From Gammaproteobacteria bacterium (GTDB lineage: Bacteria; Pseudomonadota; Gammaproteobacteria; DSM-16500): DNA of 23,891 nucleotides. The notes beneath the pieces are model-generated. The model did not search any database. It saw only the letters and a program-made list of their open reading frames with translations, and had not been told where the DNA came from. Below are positions 1 to 8,829 of this stretch, in pieces. The position numbers and the translations under genes were made by a program. Every line of letters starts with the position of its first letter. Positions within the stretch are counted from its first letter, which is position 1. The stretch spans positions 1-23,891 of the forward strand of contig JABDEN010000023.1 in NCBI GenBank assembly GCA_013287025.1, given 5' to 3'.

Positions 1-358
1 GGTTGATGTCGATAAGGATGCAATAGTTGCAAACATTCTTAATATTATTGAAAAACCATCTCCCGAAAAAGCACCTTCTAATTTAGGTGTTGTTGGTCGT
101 TATATTTTAACACCAGCGATTTTTTCATTTCTTGAAAATACCAAAATAGGTTCTGGTGGGGAAATTCAATTAACGGATGCCATCGCACAATTATTACGAG
201 AAGAAAAAATTTCTGGACTACAATTTTCTGGTAAACGTTATGATTGCGGTAACAAATTAGGTTATCTTGAAGCGACGATTGCTTATGCATTAAACCATAA
301 GGAATTGGCAGATGATTTTAAAAATTTATTACGAGAATTTGCGGCATGCCTCCGATGA
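1..358 (+). CDS. galU: UTP-glucose-1-phosphate uridylyltransferase, C-terminal part
   Basis: This is the last 118 codons of GalU. The reading frame begins at base 2 and the N-terminal part lies before the window. GalU makes UDP-glucose from UTP and glucose-1-phosphate in the cytosol. The visible segment carries the family's C-terminal signatures: SNLGVVGRYILTP, then GGEIQLTDAI, then KRYDCGNKLGYLEATIAYAL, the conserved active-site and dimer region. GalU is usually near 290 aa, so roughly the last 40 percent is here. The TGA stop (356-358) overlaps the start of the next gene, and ugd follows two genes on. The UDP-glucose product is thus encoded beside the enzyme that oxidises it. Identification rests on these motifs and is firm. 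Confidence 0.93.
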   Translation, partial: VDVDKDAIVANILNIIEKPSPEKAPSNLGVVGRYILTPAIFSFLENTKIGSGGEIQLTDAIAQLLREEKISGLQFSGKRYDCGNKLGYLEATIAYALNHKELADDFKNLLREFAACLR

Positions 359-1809
359 TACAAAGCTCGCGCTTTATTTATTTTATTGCAGGGTTTGTTA
401 GTATTTTACTTTCATGTTGGATTTTCCAGCAAACAGAGCTTATTAACTCCGATGGCGTCTGTTACGTAGAAAGCGCTGCACTCATGAATCAAGGGTTGCA
501 TCAAGCCATGCATTTGTGTGGCCAAGCAGAGTGGCCTTTTTATTCTATTTTAATTTTTAGTGTGCATGCTATTACAAATTTTTCTTTTGAAAATTCTGCT
601 TATTTTTTAAATGCATTATTGACGTTGATGTCGGTCTTAATTTTTATTCGTATTGTGGATGTCCTACGCCTCAATAAAAAGGGCAACCTTATTCTTTGGC
701 TTGCGGCATTTGTTATTCTGTTCTCTAATATTTTTAATGATGTCCGGCATTATATTGTTCGTGATCATGGATATTTTTCCTTTTATTTATTAGCGATATT
801 ATCTTTGTTACAGTTTTTTCGAAACTATAAATGGTATTACGCACTATGGTGGGGTTTTGCGAGCATCATTGCTATGTTATTTCGCATTGAAGGCGCAGTT
901 TTTTTTGTACTAATCCCAATTATTGCATTTTTCGATGTGAAGTATCCTTTTTTGCACCGTCTAAAATCATTTTTACAATTAAACATTTTTTTGATCGTTT
1001 CAGTCATTATTCTTAGTGTGATGTTTTTATTTTACTCCGATGAAGCGTTAGGACGTTTGCGTGAAATCAATTCCAATCATGCATTAATGTTTATAGCTGT
1101 TTTTCAAGCGAAATCTGCAGTTTTTAAACAATTTCTTTTCAATCGGCATGCCATGGTTGACCCACACATTATTTTATTTTTTACATTGATCATGTGGTAC
1201 CTTTACAGTGTGGTAAGCAATGTATCATTTATATATATGATCTTAATCATTTATGCATGGTGTAAGCGGTTGTTAAAAGCGCAACCGATGATGCATGTGG
1301 TGATGTGGTCTTATTTATCGTTGAATGTCGCCTTGACTGCCTTGTTTTTAGCAGCTCATATGTTTCTTTCCAAGCGTTATTTGGTCGCAGAATCTCTCGT
1401 GCTGATGCTGTGGGTACCTTTTGCACTGGCGGCAATCCTCTCGCAATGGCAATCACGAAAATGGATTGTGATAATCGTTGCAACTTTACTGGCATTTTCT
1501 TCCATTGGTGGGTTGGTTGAATTTGGTTATTCAAAACGATATATTCGTGACGCAGGGAATTGGTTGCAACAACACGTACCCGCCAATGCAAAACTTTATA
1601 CGAATGATTTTTTAATAAAATATTACTCGAAGCATTTCGGCAATGATATTTTTGCAAATATTTCAGATGCTAAAATCGATGTAGAAAATTATGATTATAT
1701 TGCTATTCGGCAAAATAAAAAGAACAAAAAAACACAGCAAATACCTTTAGAACCCATACAAACTTTTCAAAATTCACGTGGAGATCAAGTCATTATATAT
1801 AGGAGATAG
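346..1809 (+). CDS. GT-C-type multi-membrane-spanning glycosyltransferase-like protein
   Basis: This 487-aa integral membrane protein has about ten or more hydrophobic segments and a short soluble C-terminal tail (about residues 400-487). After the first membrane segment there is an acidic motif, NSDGVCYVE, with D36. It resembles the first-loop Asp of GT-C enzymes (PMT/ArnT/GT83 class), which transfer sugars from polyprenyl-phosphate donors on the periplasmic face. FRIEGA follows a later membrane segment, another position where GT-C proteins carry a conserved charged motif. The ATG at 346 has a weak purine-rich site (CGAGA, 332-336). A second ATG at 355 would give an ATGA overlap with the galU stop, so either start is possible. 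It lies between galU and ugd, which suggests a role in lipid A or polysaccharide decoration. The substrate is unknown and the GT-C call is inferred from topology and motif. Confidence 0.65.
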   Translation: MPPMIQSSRFIYFIAGFVSILLSCWIFQQTELINSDGVCYVESAALMNQGLHQAMHLCGQAEWPFYSILIFSVHAITNFSFENSAYFLNALLTLMSVLIFIRIVDVLRLNKKGNLILWLAAFVILFSNIFNDVRHYIVRDHGYFSFYLLAILSLLQFFRNYKWYYALWWGFASIIAMLFRIEGAVFFVLIPIIAFFDVKYPFLHRLKSFLQLNIFLIVSVIILSVMFLFYSDEALGRLREINSNHALMFIAVFQAKSAVFKQFLFNRHAMVDPHIILFFTLIMWYLYSVVSNVSFIYMILIIYAWCKRLLKAQPMMHVVMWSYLSLNVALTALFLAAHMFLSKRYLVAESLVLMLWVPFALAAILSQWQSRKWIVIIVATLLAFSSIGGLVEFGYSKRYIRDAGNWLQQHVPANAKLYTNDFLIKYYSKHFGNDIFANISDAKIDVENYDYIAIRQNKKNKKTQQIPLEPIQTFQNSRGDQVIIYRR

Positions 1810-1812
1810 CTT

Positions 1813-3111
1813 TTGAATATTACAATAATAGGCGCAGGCTATGTCGGTTTAGTTGCTAGTGCCTGTTTTGCGAGTAAAGGACATACTGTTACTTGTGTCG
1901 ACCATGATGAAGTGAAAATTCATCTTTTACAACAAAATAAAATTCCCATTTATGAATCACATTTGGATTCCCTATTAAAAACATTTCCCGTGCAATTTCA
2001 GACTTCTTTGTCTACGTTATCTATAAAACAAGATGTCATCATGATTGCTGTCGGCACGAGAGATGTACTAGATGTTGCATTGGCTATCGGAAATTTTTTA
2101 ACGGGTGAGTGTGTTATTGTCAATAAATCGACGGTACCTGTCGGCACCACAGAAAAAATTCAAGAAATCATCGCATTGCAACTTAAAAATCGTGGTCTTA
2201 ATTTTTCTTTTGATGTGGTGAGTAATCCTGAATTTTTGCGCGAAGGACATGCCATTGCCGATTTTCTGCATCCAGATCGCATTATTTTGGGATTGTCTTC
2301 TGAAGGCGCAAAGTTAGTCATGCTAGCATTATATGCTTCATTTGTTCATCCCGATAAAATTTATATCATGAATACCAAAGACGCAGAAATGACAAAATAT
2401 GCAACGAATGCAATGCTTGCTGCCCGAATTTCATTTATCAATGAAATGGCTAATTTATGCGATGAAGTTGGGGTGGATATAGAAAATGTTTGTTTAGGCC
2501 TTGGGGCTGATTCTCGAATTGGGAATTTATTTCTGGATCCAGGGTGTGGATATGGCGGATCTTGCTTCCCGAAAGATGTGAAGGCGCTCATCCAAATGGC
2601 TGAAAAAAAGGGAGTAGAGCCCTGCGTTTTAAAAGCCATTGAACGAAGAAATGAGATCCAAAAATGTATTTTAGTGAATAAAATTATTCAATATTTTGGT
2701 GAAAATCTCTCGGGTTTGACTTTTGGCGTGTGGGGGTTATCTTTCAAACCAGAAACCGATGACATGCGCGAAGCGTCATCTTTGACCCTTTTAAAAAATC
2801 TTTTGGACCGAAAAGCAGAAGTGCAAGCTTTTGATCCGATTGCGATGTCAAAGGCAAAGTCTTTTTTACCAAAAGATTGGTTTCAGTCTAAGCGGTTTCA
2901 TTTGGTGGCAGATCCATATGATGCTTTACAGGCTGCAGATGCGCTTGTGTTGGTCACTGAATGGGAAATTTTTTCTACACTCAATTTTGATAAAATGAAA
3001 AACCATATGCGTCGTCATGTGATTTTTGATGGTCGCAATTATTACAATCCCGAACAATGCCGGCGCGCGAATTTTATCTATCATGGGATTGGTCGAGGAA
3101 CATTAAATTAA
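1813..3111 (+). CDS. ugd: UDP-glucose 6-dehydrogenase
   Basis: Ugd oxidises UDP-glucose to UDP-glucuronate with two NAD+. The 432-aa protein starts at TTG 1813. The Rossmann motif GAGYVG lies at residues 7-12, so no later start is possible. A strong Shine-Dalgarno site, AGGAG (1801-1805), sits inside the end of the previous gene, 7 bases before the TTG. Visible family motifs are STVPVGTT, NPEFLREG, K195 in the TKYATNAML helix and GGSCFPKD with the catalytic Cys251. SFKPETDDMREAS follows in the C-terminal NAD/UDP-sugar half. One oddity is that the usual VGTP-x-x-x-DGSADL loop after the second beta-alpha unit is shortened to VGTRDVLDVAL (from residue 80). The gene is last in the galU operon, three bases after the preceding stop. 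Product UDP-GlcA could feed capsule, exopolysaccharide or Ara4N-type lipid A modification. Confidence 0.95.
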   Translation: MNITIIGAGYVGLVASACFASKGHTVTCVDHDEVKIHLLQQNKIPIYESHLDSLLKTFPVQFQTSLSTLSIKQDVIMIAVGTRDVLDVALAIGNFLTGECVIVNKSTVPVGTTEKIQEIIALQLKNRGLNFSFDVVSNPEFLREGHAIADFLHPDRIILGLSSEGAKLVMLALYASFVHPDKIYIMNTKDAEMTKYATNAMLAARISFINEMANLCDEVGVDIENVCLGLGADSRIGNLFLDPGCGYGGSCFPKDVKALIQMAEKKGVEPCVLKAIERRNEIQKCILVNKIIQYFGENLSGLTFGVWGLSFKPETDDMREASSLTLLKNLLDRKAEVQAFDPIAMSKAKSFLPKDWFQSKRFHLVADPYDALQAADALVLVTEWEIFSTLNFDKMKNHMRRHVIFDGRNYYNPEQCRRANFIYHGIGRGTLN

Positions 3112-3173
3112 CGTCAGTTCGATATAAGAAATTTGATAAAAAACATCAAATTTCTTTGTTGATAAACTGACGT
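3111..3173. repeat. Nested inverted repeat downstream of ugd
   Basis: Outer arms ACGTCAGTT (3111-3119) and AACTGACGT (3165-3173) enclose a perfect 12-bp inner stem, AAGAAATTTGAT (3126-3137) and ATCAAATTTCTT (3145-3156), with a 7-base loop. It begins on the last base of the ugd stop codon. There is no T-run after the outer arm, so a classical terminator is only one option. A cruciform or a mobile palindromic repeat is equally possible. Confidence 0.7.
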
Positions 3174-3179
3174 GTAGCA

Positions 3180-3220
3180 TGGATCCCGGACAAACAAAAA
3201 GCGTTTTCCGGGATAACGAC
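3180..3220. repeat. Degenerate REP-like palindrome (TGGATCCCG ... CGGGA family)
   Basis: Stem ATCCCGGA (3183-3190) pairs with TCCGGGAT (3207-3214). The ends, TGGATCCCG (3180-3188) and CGGGATAACGAC (3209-3220), resemble the ends of the two REP-like copies at 13101-13181 (TGGATCCCG and CGGGACGACG). I read it as a diverged third copy with a longer loop. The relationship is by eye only. Confidence 0.55.
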
Positions 3221-3226
3221 TCTTCT

Positions 3227-3251
3227 GACATAAGCACGATGTGCTTATGTC
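3227..3251. repeat. Perfect 11-bp hairpin upstream of lpxC
   Basis: GACATAAGCAC (3227-3237) and GTGCTTATGTC (3241-3251) are perfect complements around a 3-base loop GAT. No T-run follows on either side, so it does not look like a standard intrinsic terminator. From here to the lpxC start at 3437 the DNA is AT-rich. It presumably holds the lpxC promoter, but I see no convincing -35/-10 pair. Confidence 0.6.
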
Positions 3252-3436
3252 GAATTCACGTTAATTAATGCGAATTATAATATTTTTTTATTTACTAACT
3301 CCTAAAAATGAATTATATTTGCCCACAAGATAGACCATATTTTTTACTCTTTCAACAAGAGTAAATGATTATTAATTTCCAAAATTTATGGTTTAATGTT
3401 AAGATTATTTTAAGTTGGTTAAAAAGTGATACAGGA

Positions 3437-4357
3437 ATGATAAGACAAAGAACCTTAAAAAACGTCATTAAGGCGACAGGAATTACACTACATGGTGGGG
3501 AACGCGCAGAATTAACCTTATGTCCCGCGCCACCCGATACAGGGATTGTATTTCAGCGTATTGATATTGATCCTATCGTTGAAATTCCGGCAAGGGCAAG
3601 TTATGTGGGCGATACCACGCTTTCGACTTCTTTGATTAAGAATGGCGTCCGCGTTGCGACCGTCGAGCATTTGCTATCCGCATTAGCTGGACTTGGGATT
3701 GATAATGCTTACGTTCATGTGACCGCTTCAGAAATTCCTATTATGGATGGCAGTGCTGCTCCTTTCGTATTCTTGGTGCAATCTGCTGGGATTCAAGAGC
3801 AAAATGCGCCTAAACGTTTTATTCGTATTAAACACAGGGTTAAAGTTCAAGATGGCGATAAGTGGGCATGTTTTGAGCCATTTGAAGGATTCAAAGTGAC
3901 TTTCTCCATTGAATTTGATCATCCTGTTTTTAAATCCCATAGCAAAACGGCAACTTTAGACTTCTCTAGCACTTCTTATGTCAAAGAAGTCAGCCGCGCT
4001 CGTACTTTTGGATTTAAATCCGACTTCGAACGCTTACGTGCAATGAATTTAGCCCGTGGCGCAAGTCTCGATAATGCCGTTGCAGTTGATGATTTTCGTG
4101 TATTAAATGAAGAAGGTTTGCGTTATGAAGATGAGTTTGTTAAACATAAAATCTTGGACGCGATCGGCGATCTTTATTTGTTAGGTTCTAGTTTAATTGG
4201 AGCCTTCAACGGCTATAAATCAGGACATGCGTTAAATAATACTTTATTACGCAAATTATTAGAAAGAGAAGAAGCTTGGGAATATGTGACATTTGATGAT
4301 CCCCGTGAGGCGCCTATTTCTTATCTCAGACCAATTCTTGCATTCGTCGAGTCTTAA
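3437..4357 (+). CDS. lpxC: UDP-3-O-acyl-N-acetylglucosamine deacetylase
   Basis: LpxC is the zinc-dependent deacetylase that commits UDP-3-O-acyl-GlcNAc to lipid A synthesis in the cytosol. The frame is open from an ATG at 3365, but the family N-terminus MIRQRTLKN begins at ATG 3437. That gives 306 aa, the usual length, and removes 24 non-homologous residues. Only AGGA directly abutting this ATG is visible, so the ribosome site is not strong. Zinc and catalytic residues are present: E77-H78 in [16 protein letters not shown]237 and D241 in [15 protein letters not shown], and H264 in GHALNN. The MDGSAAPF motif is also kept. In many gammaproteobacteria lpxC follows ftsZ; here it follows ugd and three inverted repeats. 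A terminator follows directly. Confidence 0.96.
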   Translation: MIRQRTLKNVIKATGITLHGGERAELTLCPAPPDTGIVFQRIDIDPIVEIPARASYVGDTTLSTSLIKNGVRVATVEHLLSALAGLGIDNAYVHVTASEIPIMDGSAAPFVFLVQSAGIQEQNAPKRFIRIKHRVKVQDGDKWACFEPFEGFKVTFSIEFDHPVFKSHSKTATLDFSSTSYVKEVSRARTFGFKSDFERLRAMNLARGASLDNAVAVDDFRVLNEEGLRYEDEFVKHKILDAIGDLYLLGSSLIGAFNGYKSGHALNNTLLRKLLEREEAWEYVTFDDPREAPISYLRPILAFVES

Positions 4358-4363
4358 AATTCT

Positions 4364-4402
4364 AAAGAGCCCGGTGAGAATTTCAATCATTACCGGGCTT
4401 TT
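4364..4402 (+). terminator. Intrinsic terminator of lpxC
   Basis: AGCCCGGT (4368-4375) pairs with ACCGGGCT (4392-4399) around a 16-base loop, followed by a T-run (4399-4402). An A-run precedes the left arm. It starts 10 bases after the lpxC stop and separates lpxC from the signalling genes that follow. Confidence 0.8.
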
Positions 4403-4445
4403 GCTCAAAAGTTGATCCTCCTAAACATTTCCTCTTAAAAAACCC

Positions 4446-4454
4446 TGATATAAT
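4446..4454 (+). promoter_or_regulatory. Extended -10 promoter of the signalling operon
   Basis: TGA-TATAAT (4446-4454) is a consensus -10 with the TGn extension. No good -35 is present at 16-18 bases, which is typical of extended -10 promoters. The start point would fall near 4461, on the 10-bp palindrome GTATATATAC (4461-4470), which could be an operator. This places transcription start after the GTG at 4459, so translation must begin further down. Confidence 0.6.
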
Positions 4455-4500
4455 TAGAGTGTATATATACTACATATCGTCTAATGATTGGGGAGACATG

Positions 4501-6735
4501 ATGCAAACCAATCTCAAAAAAATACTCGTTGTTGATGATAATCCAGCAATTCATGATGATTTTAGGAAGATATTTAATAAAAAAAATATCAATGAACTGG
4601 ATCAAATGGAAGCGGAGCTTTTTGATAAAAAAAACGAGGAAGTGAAAAAAGTAACAAAATATATCATTGATTGCGCTTTCCAAGGACAGGCAGCTTTAGA
4701 GTTAGTCAAAAAATCAGTGGAAAATGCAGAACCTTATTCACTTGCATTTATCGACGCACGGATGCCGCCGGGGTGGGATGGTATCCAAACCATCAAAAAA
4801 ATCTGGGAAGTCGATGCGCATATTCAAGTCGTCATTTGTACCGCTTTTGCCGATTACACATGGCAAGAAATTAGTGATGAATTACAAAATTCAGATAACT
4901 TTTTAATTTTAAAAAAACCTTTTGATATTAATGAAATTCGCCAATTAGTCGCAGCACTCACTAAAAAATGGGAACTTCGAGGCGAAGTGCAATATCAATT
5001 AGATCATTTAAAAACAGAAGTGGATTCGCGAACCGCCGACCTTGCTTTATCGCTTTCTTTGACCAAAGCCGCATTGGAATCCACGCCAGAAGGAATTGTG
5101 GTGATTGGAAATCAAGAGTTAAGTATGTTTAATAATATATTTTTGAAAATGTGGAAACTTTCAAAAGAAGACATGAAGGATAAAAAAGCGAATGATATTT
5201 ATCAATATATGGCAGATCAAGTTGAAAATTCCGAATTATTTTTGAAATCGATTAAAATGCTCGCCGAGAGCAATGATACTACCAAAATGATGGATATTTG
5301 GCAGTTAAAATCAGGAAATATTTATGAATTACATGTGAAACCACAATATTTGAATAAAAAAATTATCGGTTTTGTGCTCAGCTGTCGTGATGTAACACAT
5401 TCAAAAAAATTAGAAGAACAATTATTATATCAGTCTACTCATGATAGTTTAACAGAATTACCTAATCGCATTTTGTTAAGAGATAGAATTGCTGAAGGCA
5501 TTCATCATGCGCAATTTAAAAAAAATCATCTCGCTGTTTTGATATTGGATTTGGATAATTTTAAAGAAATTAATGATAAATTTGGACATGATGCGGGAGA
5601 TGAATTATTAAAACAAATTGGCGGGAGATTAAATGAAGCGACAAGAAAAATTGATACGGTGGTACGTTTAGGTGGTGATGAATTTGTCATTTTATTAACG
5701 GAGCTTGCACGAGCAGAGGATGCCATTGTAAAAGCCAAAGAGCTCCTTCAAAAATTTAACCATACATTCCAAATTCTTGATCATACGCTTGTCGTGTCAA
5801 TCAGTATTGGGATTAGTTATTATCCAGAAGACGGCCTTGACGCCAATACATTATTAAAAAGTGCTGATGCTGCTTTATATCATGCAAAAAAATTGGGGAA
5901 AAATACCTTTCAAGTTTACATGTCGGAGTACAATCAACAATTATTACGCCGTGCAGAATTAAATGCGGAATTAATGCAAGCGTTAGGAAAGAATCAATTC
6001 ATTCTAAATTATCAGCCGATTTTTGATGTTAGCACCAATAAAATTATTGGATTTGAAATATTGCTGCGTTGGCAACATCCATCTCTTGGTATCATTTTTC
6101 CAGAAAAATTCATCACGCTTGCAGAAGAAACTGGATTAATTGCACCGATTGGTGAATGGATATTATTGGAAGCATGCAAACAAATTAAATTGTGGCAAGT
6201 AGAATATGATGAGACATTGCGGATTGCAGTCAATATTAGTAAATATCAATTTATGCAAAAAAACTTTTTAGAAATGGTAAAAAATGTAATCGCGGAAACA
6301 AAAATTTTGCCGAGCGCGTTAGAATTAGAACTAACAGAAAATATCGTATTTGAAACTACTAATGCAACACTTCAAAAATTGGAACAATTAAAAAAATTTG
6401 GTGTTCGCTTATCTATTGATGACTTTGGTATGGGAAATTTAAATTTTTCCTATATGAAATGGTTGTCATTCGACAAGATCAAAATCGATAAAAGTTTTAT
6501 TAATGGTGTTACTAATGATAAATACGATGAAGTTATCGTGGAAGCTATCATTGGAATTACGCAAAAATTAAATATAGAAATATTGGCAGAAGGCGTTGAA
6601 ACGGAAGATCAATTACAATTTTTAAAAGAACATAAAGTAAATCAAGTACAAGGATATTATTTTAGTCCTCCTGTTAATATTGATGTTTGCGAAGATATGC
6701 TCGAACAACAAAAAGTAATTAACGAGAAAATATAA
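4501..6735 (+). CDS. REC-PAS-GGDEF-EAL response regulator (c-di-GMP turnover)
   Basis: This protein (744 aa) starts at ATG 4501, five bases after the ribosome site GGGGAG (4490-4495). An ATG at 4498 is too close, and a GTG at 4459 lies at or before the predicted transcription start. Domain order is receiver (about 1-155, acidic pair in [12 protein letters not shown], phospho-acceptor D85 in [12 protein letters not shown], Lys in LKKPFD), a helical linker, PAS (about 185-300), GGDEF (about 310-475) and EAL (about 490-735). The GGDEF signature is intact at 391-395, so diguanylate cyclase activity is possible. The EAL signature reads E519-I-L, with the catalytic Glu kept. DDFG (640-643) and [10 protein letters not shown] are present, so phosphodiesterase activity is likely too. 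It is cytosolic. The kinase gene follows one base after the stop and is the probable partner. Confidence 0.9.
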   Translation: MQTNLKKILVVDDNPAIHDDFRKIFNKKNINELDQMEAELFDKKNEEVKKVTKYIIDCAFQGQAALELVKKSVENAEPYSLAFIDARMPPGWDGIQTIKKIWEVDAHIQVVICTAFADYTWQEISDELQNSDNFLILKKPFDINEIRQLVAALTKKWELRGEVQYQLDHLKTEVDSRTADLALSLSLTKAALESTPEGIVVIGNQELSMFNNIFLKMWKLSKEDMKDKKANDIYQYMADQVENSELFLKSIKMLAESNDTTKMMDIWQLKSGNIYELHVKPQYLNKKIIGFVLSCRDVTHSKKLEEQLLYQSTHDSLTELPNRILLRDRIAEGIHHAQFKKNHLAVLILDLDNFKEINDKFGHDAGDELLKQIGGRLNEATRKIDTVVRLGGDEFVILLTELARAEDAIVKAKELLQKFNHTFQILDHTLVVSISIGISYYPEDGLDANTLLKSADAALYHAKKLGKNTFQVYMSEYNQQLLRRAELNAELMQALGKNQFILNYQPIFDVSTNKIIGFEILLRWQHPSLGIIFPEKFITLAEETGLIAPIGEWILLEACKQIKLWQVEYDETLRIAVNISKYQFMQKNFLEMVKNVIAETKILPSALELELTENIVFETTNATLQKLEQLKKFGVRLSIDDFGMGNLNFSYMKWLSFDKIKIDKSFINGVTNDKYDEVIVEAIIGITQKLNIEILAEGVETEDQLQFLKEHKVNQVQGYYFSPPVNIDVCEDMLEQQKVINEKI

Positions 6736-6736
6736 T

Positions 6737-8800
6737 ATGAAACTCAGCAATAAAGTATTGATTACATTTAGTGTGATATGGATCATCTTTCTTGGGATAG
6801 TCTATATTATTGGTTATCAATATTTTATGAGAAGTTATCTCAATATAGAAAAGTCAGAAATAGAAAAAAATGTTAACCGATATCATCAATATGTGAATGA
6901 AATTTTACACGCGCAAGGTGCGCAAGCTGTGGATTGGGGATATTGGAATGATGCCTATGAATATTTGGAAAATAAAAATAAAGATTTTATCGATCATAAT
7001 ATCGATTATTCAACATTGGCGAATTTAAGTATTAATTTAGTTTTGTATGTAAATACGCAAGGAAAAATTATCTATGGTACTGGTGCTGATTATACAAAAG
7101 AAGCTCTCGTACCTTACACCAAAGACATTGAGAAATATTTAAGTCCAGACAGCGTATTGGTAAAACATACCGATCCTATCAAAAGTTTTACAGGTTTAGT
7201 TAATTTACCTTCGGGTCTTATGCTGATTGCGGCAGCACCAGTGTCTTATTCGTTAAATGGTGTGACAAAACCTATTAACGGCGCCGTAATTGTTGGCAGA
7301 TATTTTTCACAAGATTTGTTAGATAAAACCGCAAAGGCAATTAGTATTCCACTTTTAATTTATACCGTTAATCACATCAATGGAAATACATCACTTTCAT
7401 CAATTTTTCAATTCTTGATTGCGAATAATAAAAACTACATCGATCTCGTTAATAGTCAAACAGCGCATGTCTATACGCTTTTTCGAGATATCAATCAAAA
7501 GCCGATAGGGATGGTCGAGCTTTTTGTGTCAAGAGATATTTATAACGCGGGAGTTAAAGCGACGAATTATTATTTAACTATTTTTCTAACCTTGGGTTTC
7601 ATATCAGGTATTTTAATATGGTTTTTATTAAAATCTTTAGTGTTAATTCGATTAGAAGATTTAAATAAAAAAATAATGAAAATTAGTGAAAGCAAAGATT
7701 ATAGGCATCGCATTGAAGTTTCCTATCATGATGAAATATCATATCTTGCGAAACATTTTAATCATATGATGCAAACCATTCAACATTCGCATGGACAGCT
7801 TTCTCATCAAGTGCAATTGTTGCAAGAATCAGAAATGCAACTTGAAAAGTTGAATGCTACATTAAAAGAAGAAATTAATGAGCGTAAACTGGCGGAAGAA
7901 AAGATATCCGCATTGCAAAGTAAGCTTTTGCTTGCGGCGCGTCGCGCTGGAATGGCAGATATTGCAAACGGCGTTTTGCATAATGTGGGAAATATTTTAA
8001 ATAGCGTTGCAACAAGTATTGGAGTCATTCGAGAAAGATCTAGCGATGATAAAATTACAAAAGTCGAAAAAATTGTCGATTTATTACTTCAGCAAAATGA
8101 TATAGGAAAATTTTTTAGTGAAGATCCCAAAGCAAAAAATATTCCCAATTATCTTTCAATGATTGCAAAATCACTACAAGAAGACAAAAATTTAATTTTA
8201 GATGAAATTTTAATTTTAGATAAAAATATTGATGTGATAAAAAATGTAGTAACGAGTCAACAATCTGCAAGTGAATCGATTGGCATTGTTGAGAAAGTGA
8301 ATCTTGCGAATCTCATTGACGATGCCTTGTCGGTAAATAAATTTATTTATGAAAAATCTGATATTAAAATCATACGCGATTATGATGATAATAAAACTAT
8401 TTTAATCGATCGCGTGAAATTATTGCATATTATCGTGAATTTTATCAAAAATGGTATTGAGTCAGTACTTTCCAACAATAATAATCATAAAGTCATTATT
8501 ATACGCACTGAAAATGTTGATGTAGATCATATCATGATACAAGTAGAAGATAATGGTATCGGTATAATACCCGAACATTTAGACAAGATTTTCTCATTTG
8601 GTTTTACGACCAAAAAAACAGGACATGGTTTTGGAATGCATACCAGTGCGAATTTTGCGGGTGAGATTAATGGTAGAATATTTGCGGAAAGCAAGGGCTT
8701 GAATAAAGGCGCTTTAATGACGTTGATATTACCTATAACACCCGAGAAAAAAACTGCAGATGTATCAAAGACTGAGTTGCCGTCCTCTGTGCCATCTTGA
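6737..8800 (+). CDS. CHASE4-HAMP membrane histidine kinase
   Basis: This 687-aa sensor kinase starts one base after the response regulator stop, so the two are surely co-transcribed. It has a membrane segment at about 8-30, then a periplasmic CHASE4-type domain marked by WGYWNDAYEYL and a LVLYVNTQGKIIYG strand. A second membrane segment at about 278-303, a HAMP domain (about 300-355) and a coiled coil (about 355-400) follow. The phospho-acceptor box is the GVLHNVGNILNSV type with H415. The ATP-binding domain has an N box in NFIKNGIESV, G1 box DNGIG (605-609) and G2 box GHGFG (629-633). All catalytic boxes are intact. It probably phosphorylates D85 of the preceding regulator in response to an unknown periplasmic cue. 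The protein ends in a short Ser/Pro-rich tail. Confidence 0.88.
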   Translation: MKLSNKVLITFSVIWIIFLGIVYIIGYQYFMRSYLNIEKSEIEKNVNRYHQYVNEILHAQGAQAVDWGYWNDAYEYLENKNKDFIDHNIDYSTLANLSINLVLYVNTQGKIIYGTGADYTKEALVPYTKDIEKYLSPDSVLVKHTDPIKSFTGLVNLPSGLMLIAAAPVSYSLNGVTKPINGAVIVGRYFSQDLLDKTAKAISIPLLIYTVNHINGNTSLSSIFQFLIANNKNYIDLVNSQTAHVYTLFRDINQKPIGMVELFVSRDIYNAGVKATNYYLTIFLTLGFISGILIWFLLKSLVLIRLEDLNKKIMKISESKDYRHRIEVSYHDEISYLAKHFNHMMQTIQHSHGQLSHQVQLLQESEMQLEKLNATLKEEINERKLAEEKISALQSKLLLAARRAGMADIANGVLHNVGNILNSVATSIGVIRERSSDDKITKVEKIVDLLLQQNDIGKFFSEDPKAKNIPNYLSMIAKSLQEDKNLILDEILILDKNIDVIKNVVTSQQSASESIGIVEKVNLANLIDDALSVNKFIYEKSDIKIIRDYDDNKTILIDRVKLLHIIVNFIKNGIESVLSNNNNHKVIIIRTENVDVDHIMIQVEDNGIGIIPEHLDKIFSFGFTTKKTGHGFGMHTSANFAGEINGRIFAESKGLNKGALMTLILPITPEKKTADVSKTELPSSVPS

Positions 8801-8821
8801 GCGATGACGGATCATCGCTCA
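8798..8821. terminator. Hairpin between convergent genes
   Basis: TGAGCGATGA (8798-8807) and TCATCGCTCA (8812-8821) form a perfect 10-bp stem with loop CGGA. It starts on the kinase stop codon and lies 9 bases from the end of the convergent dciA. No long T-run follows on either strand, so terminator function is likely from position rather than from a full signature. Confidence 0.55.
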
Positions 8822-8829
8822 GGATATCA

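Noticed and set aside
1247..1657. 136-codon minus-strand open frame inside the GT-C gene
   Set aside because: It is fully covered by a convincing gene on the other strand. Its translation has no recognisable motif, signal or ribosome site.
3365..3436. 24-residue N-terminal extension of LpxC
   Set aside because: The family N-terminus MIRQRTL starts at 3437 and gives the usual length; the extra residues have no counterpart.
4459..4500. GTG start for the response regulator
   Set aside because: It lies at or before the predicted transcription start, and GGGGAG is positioned for ATG 4501.
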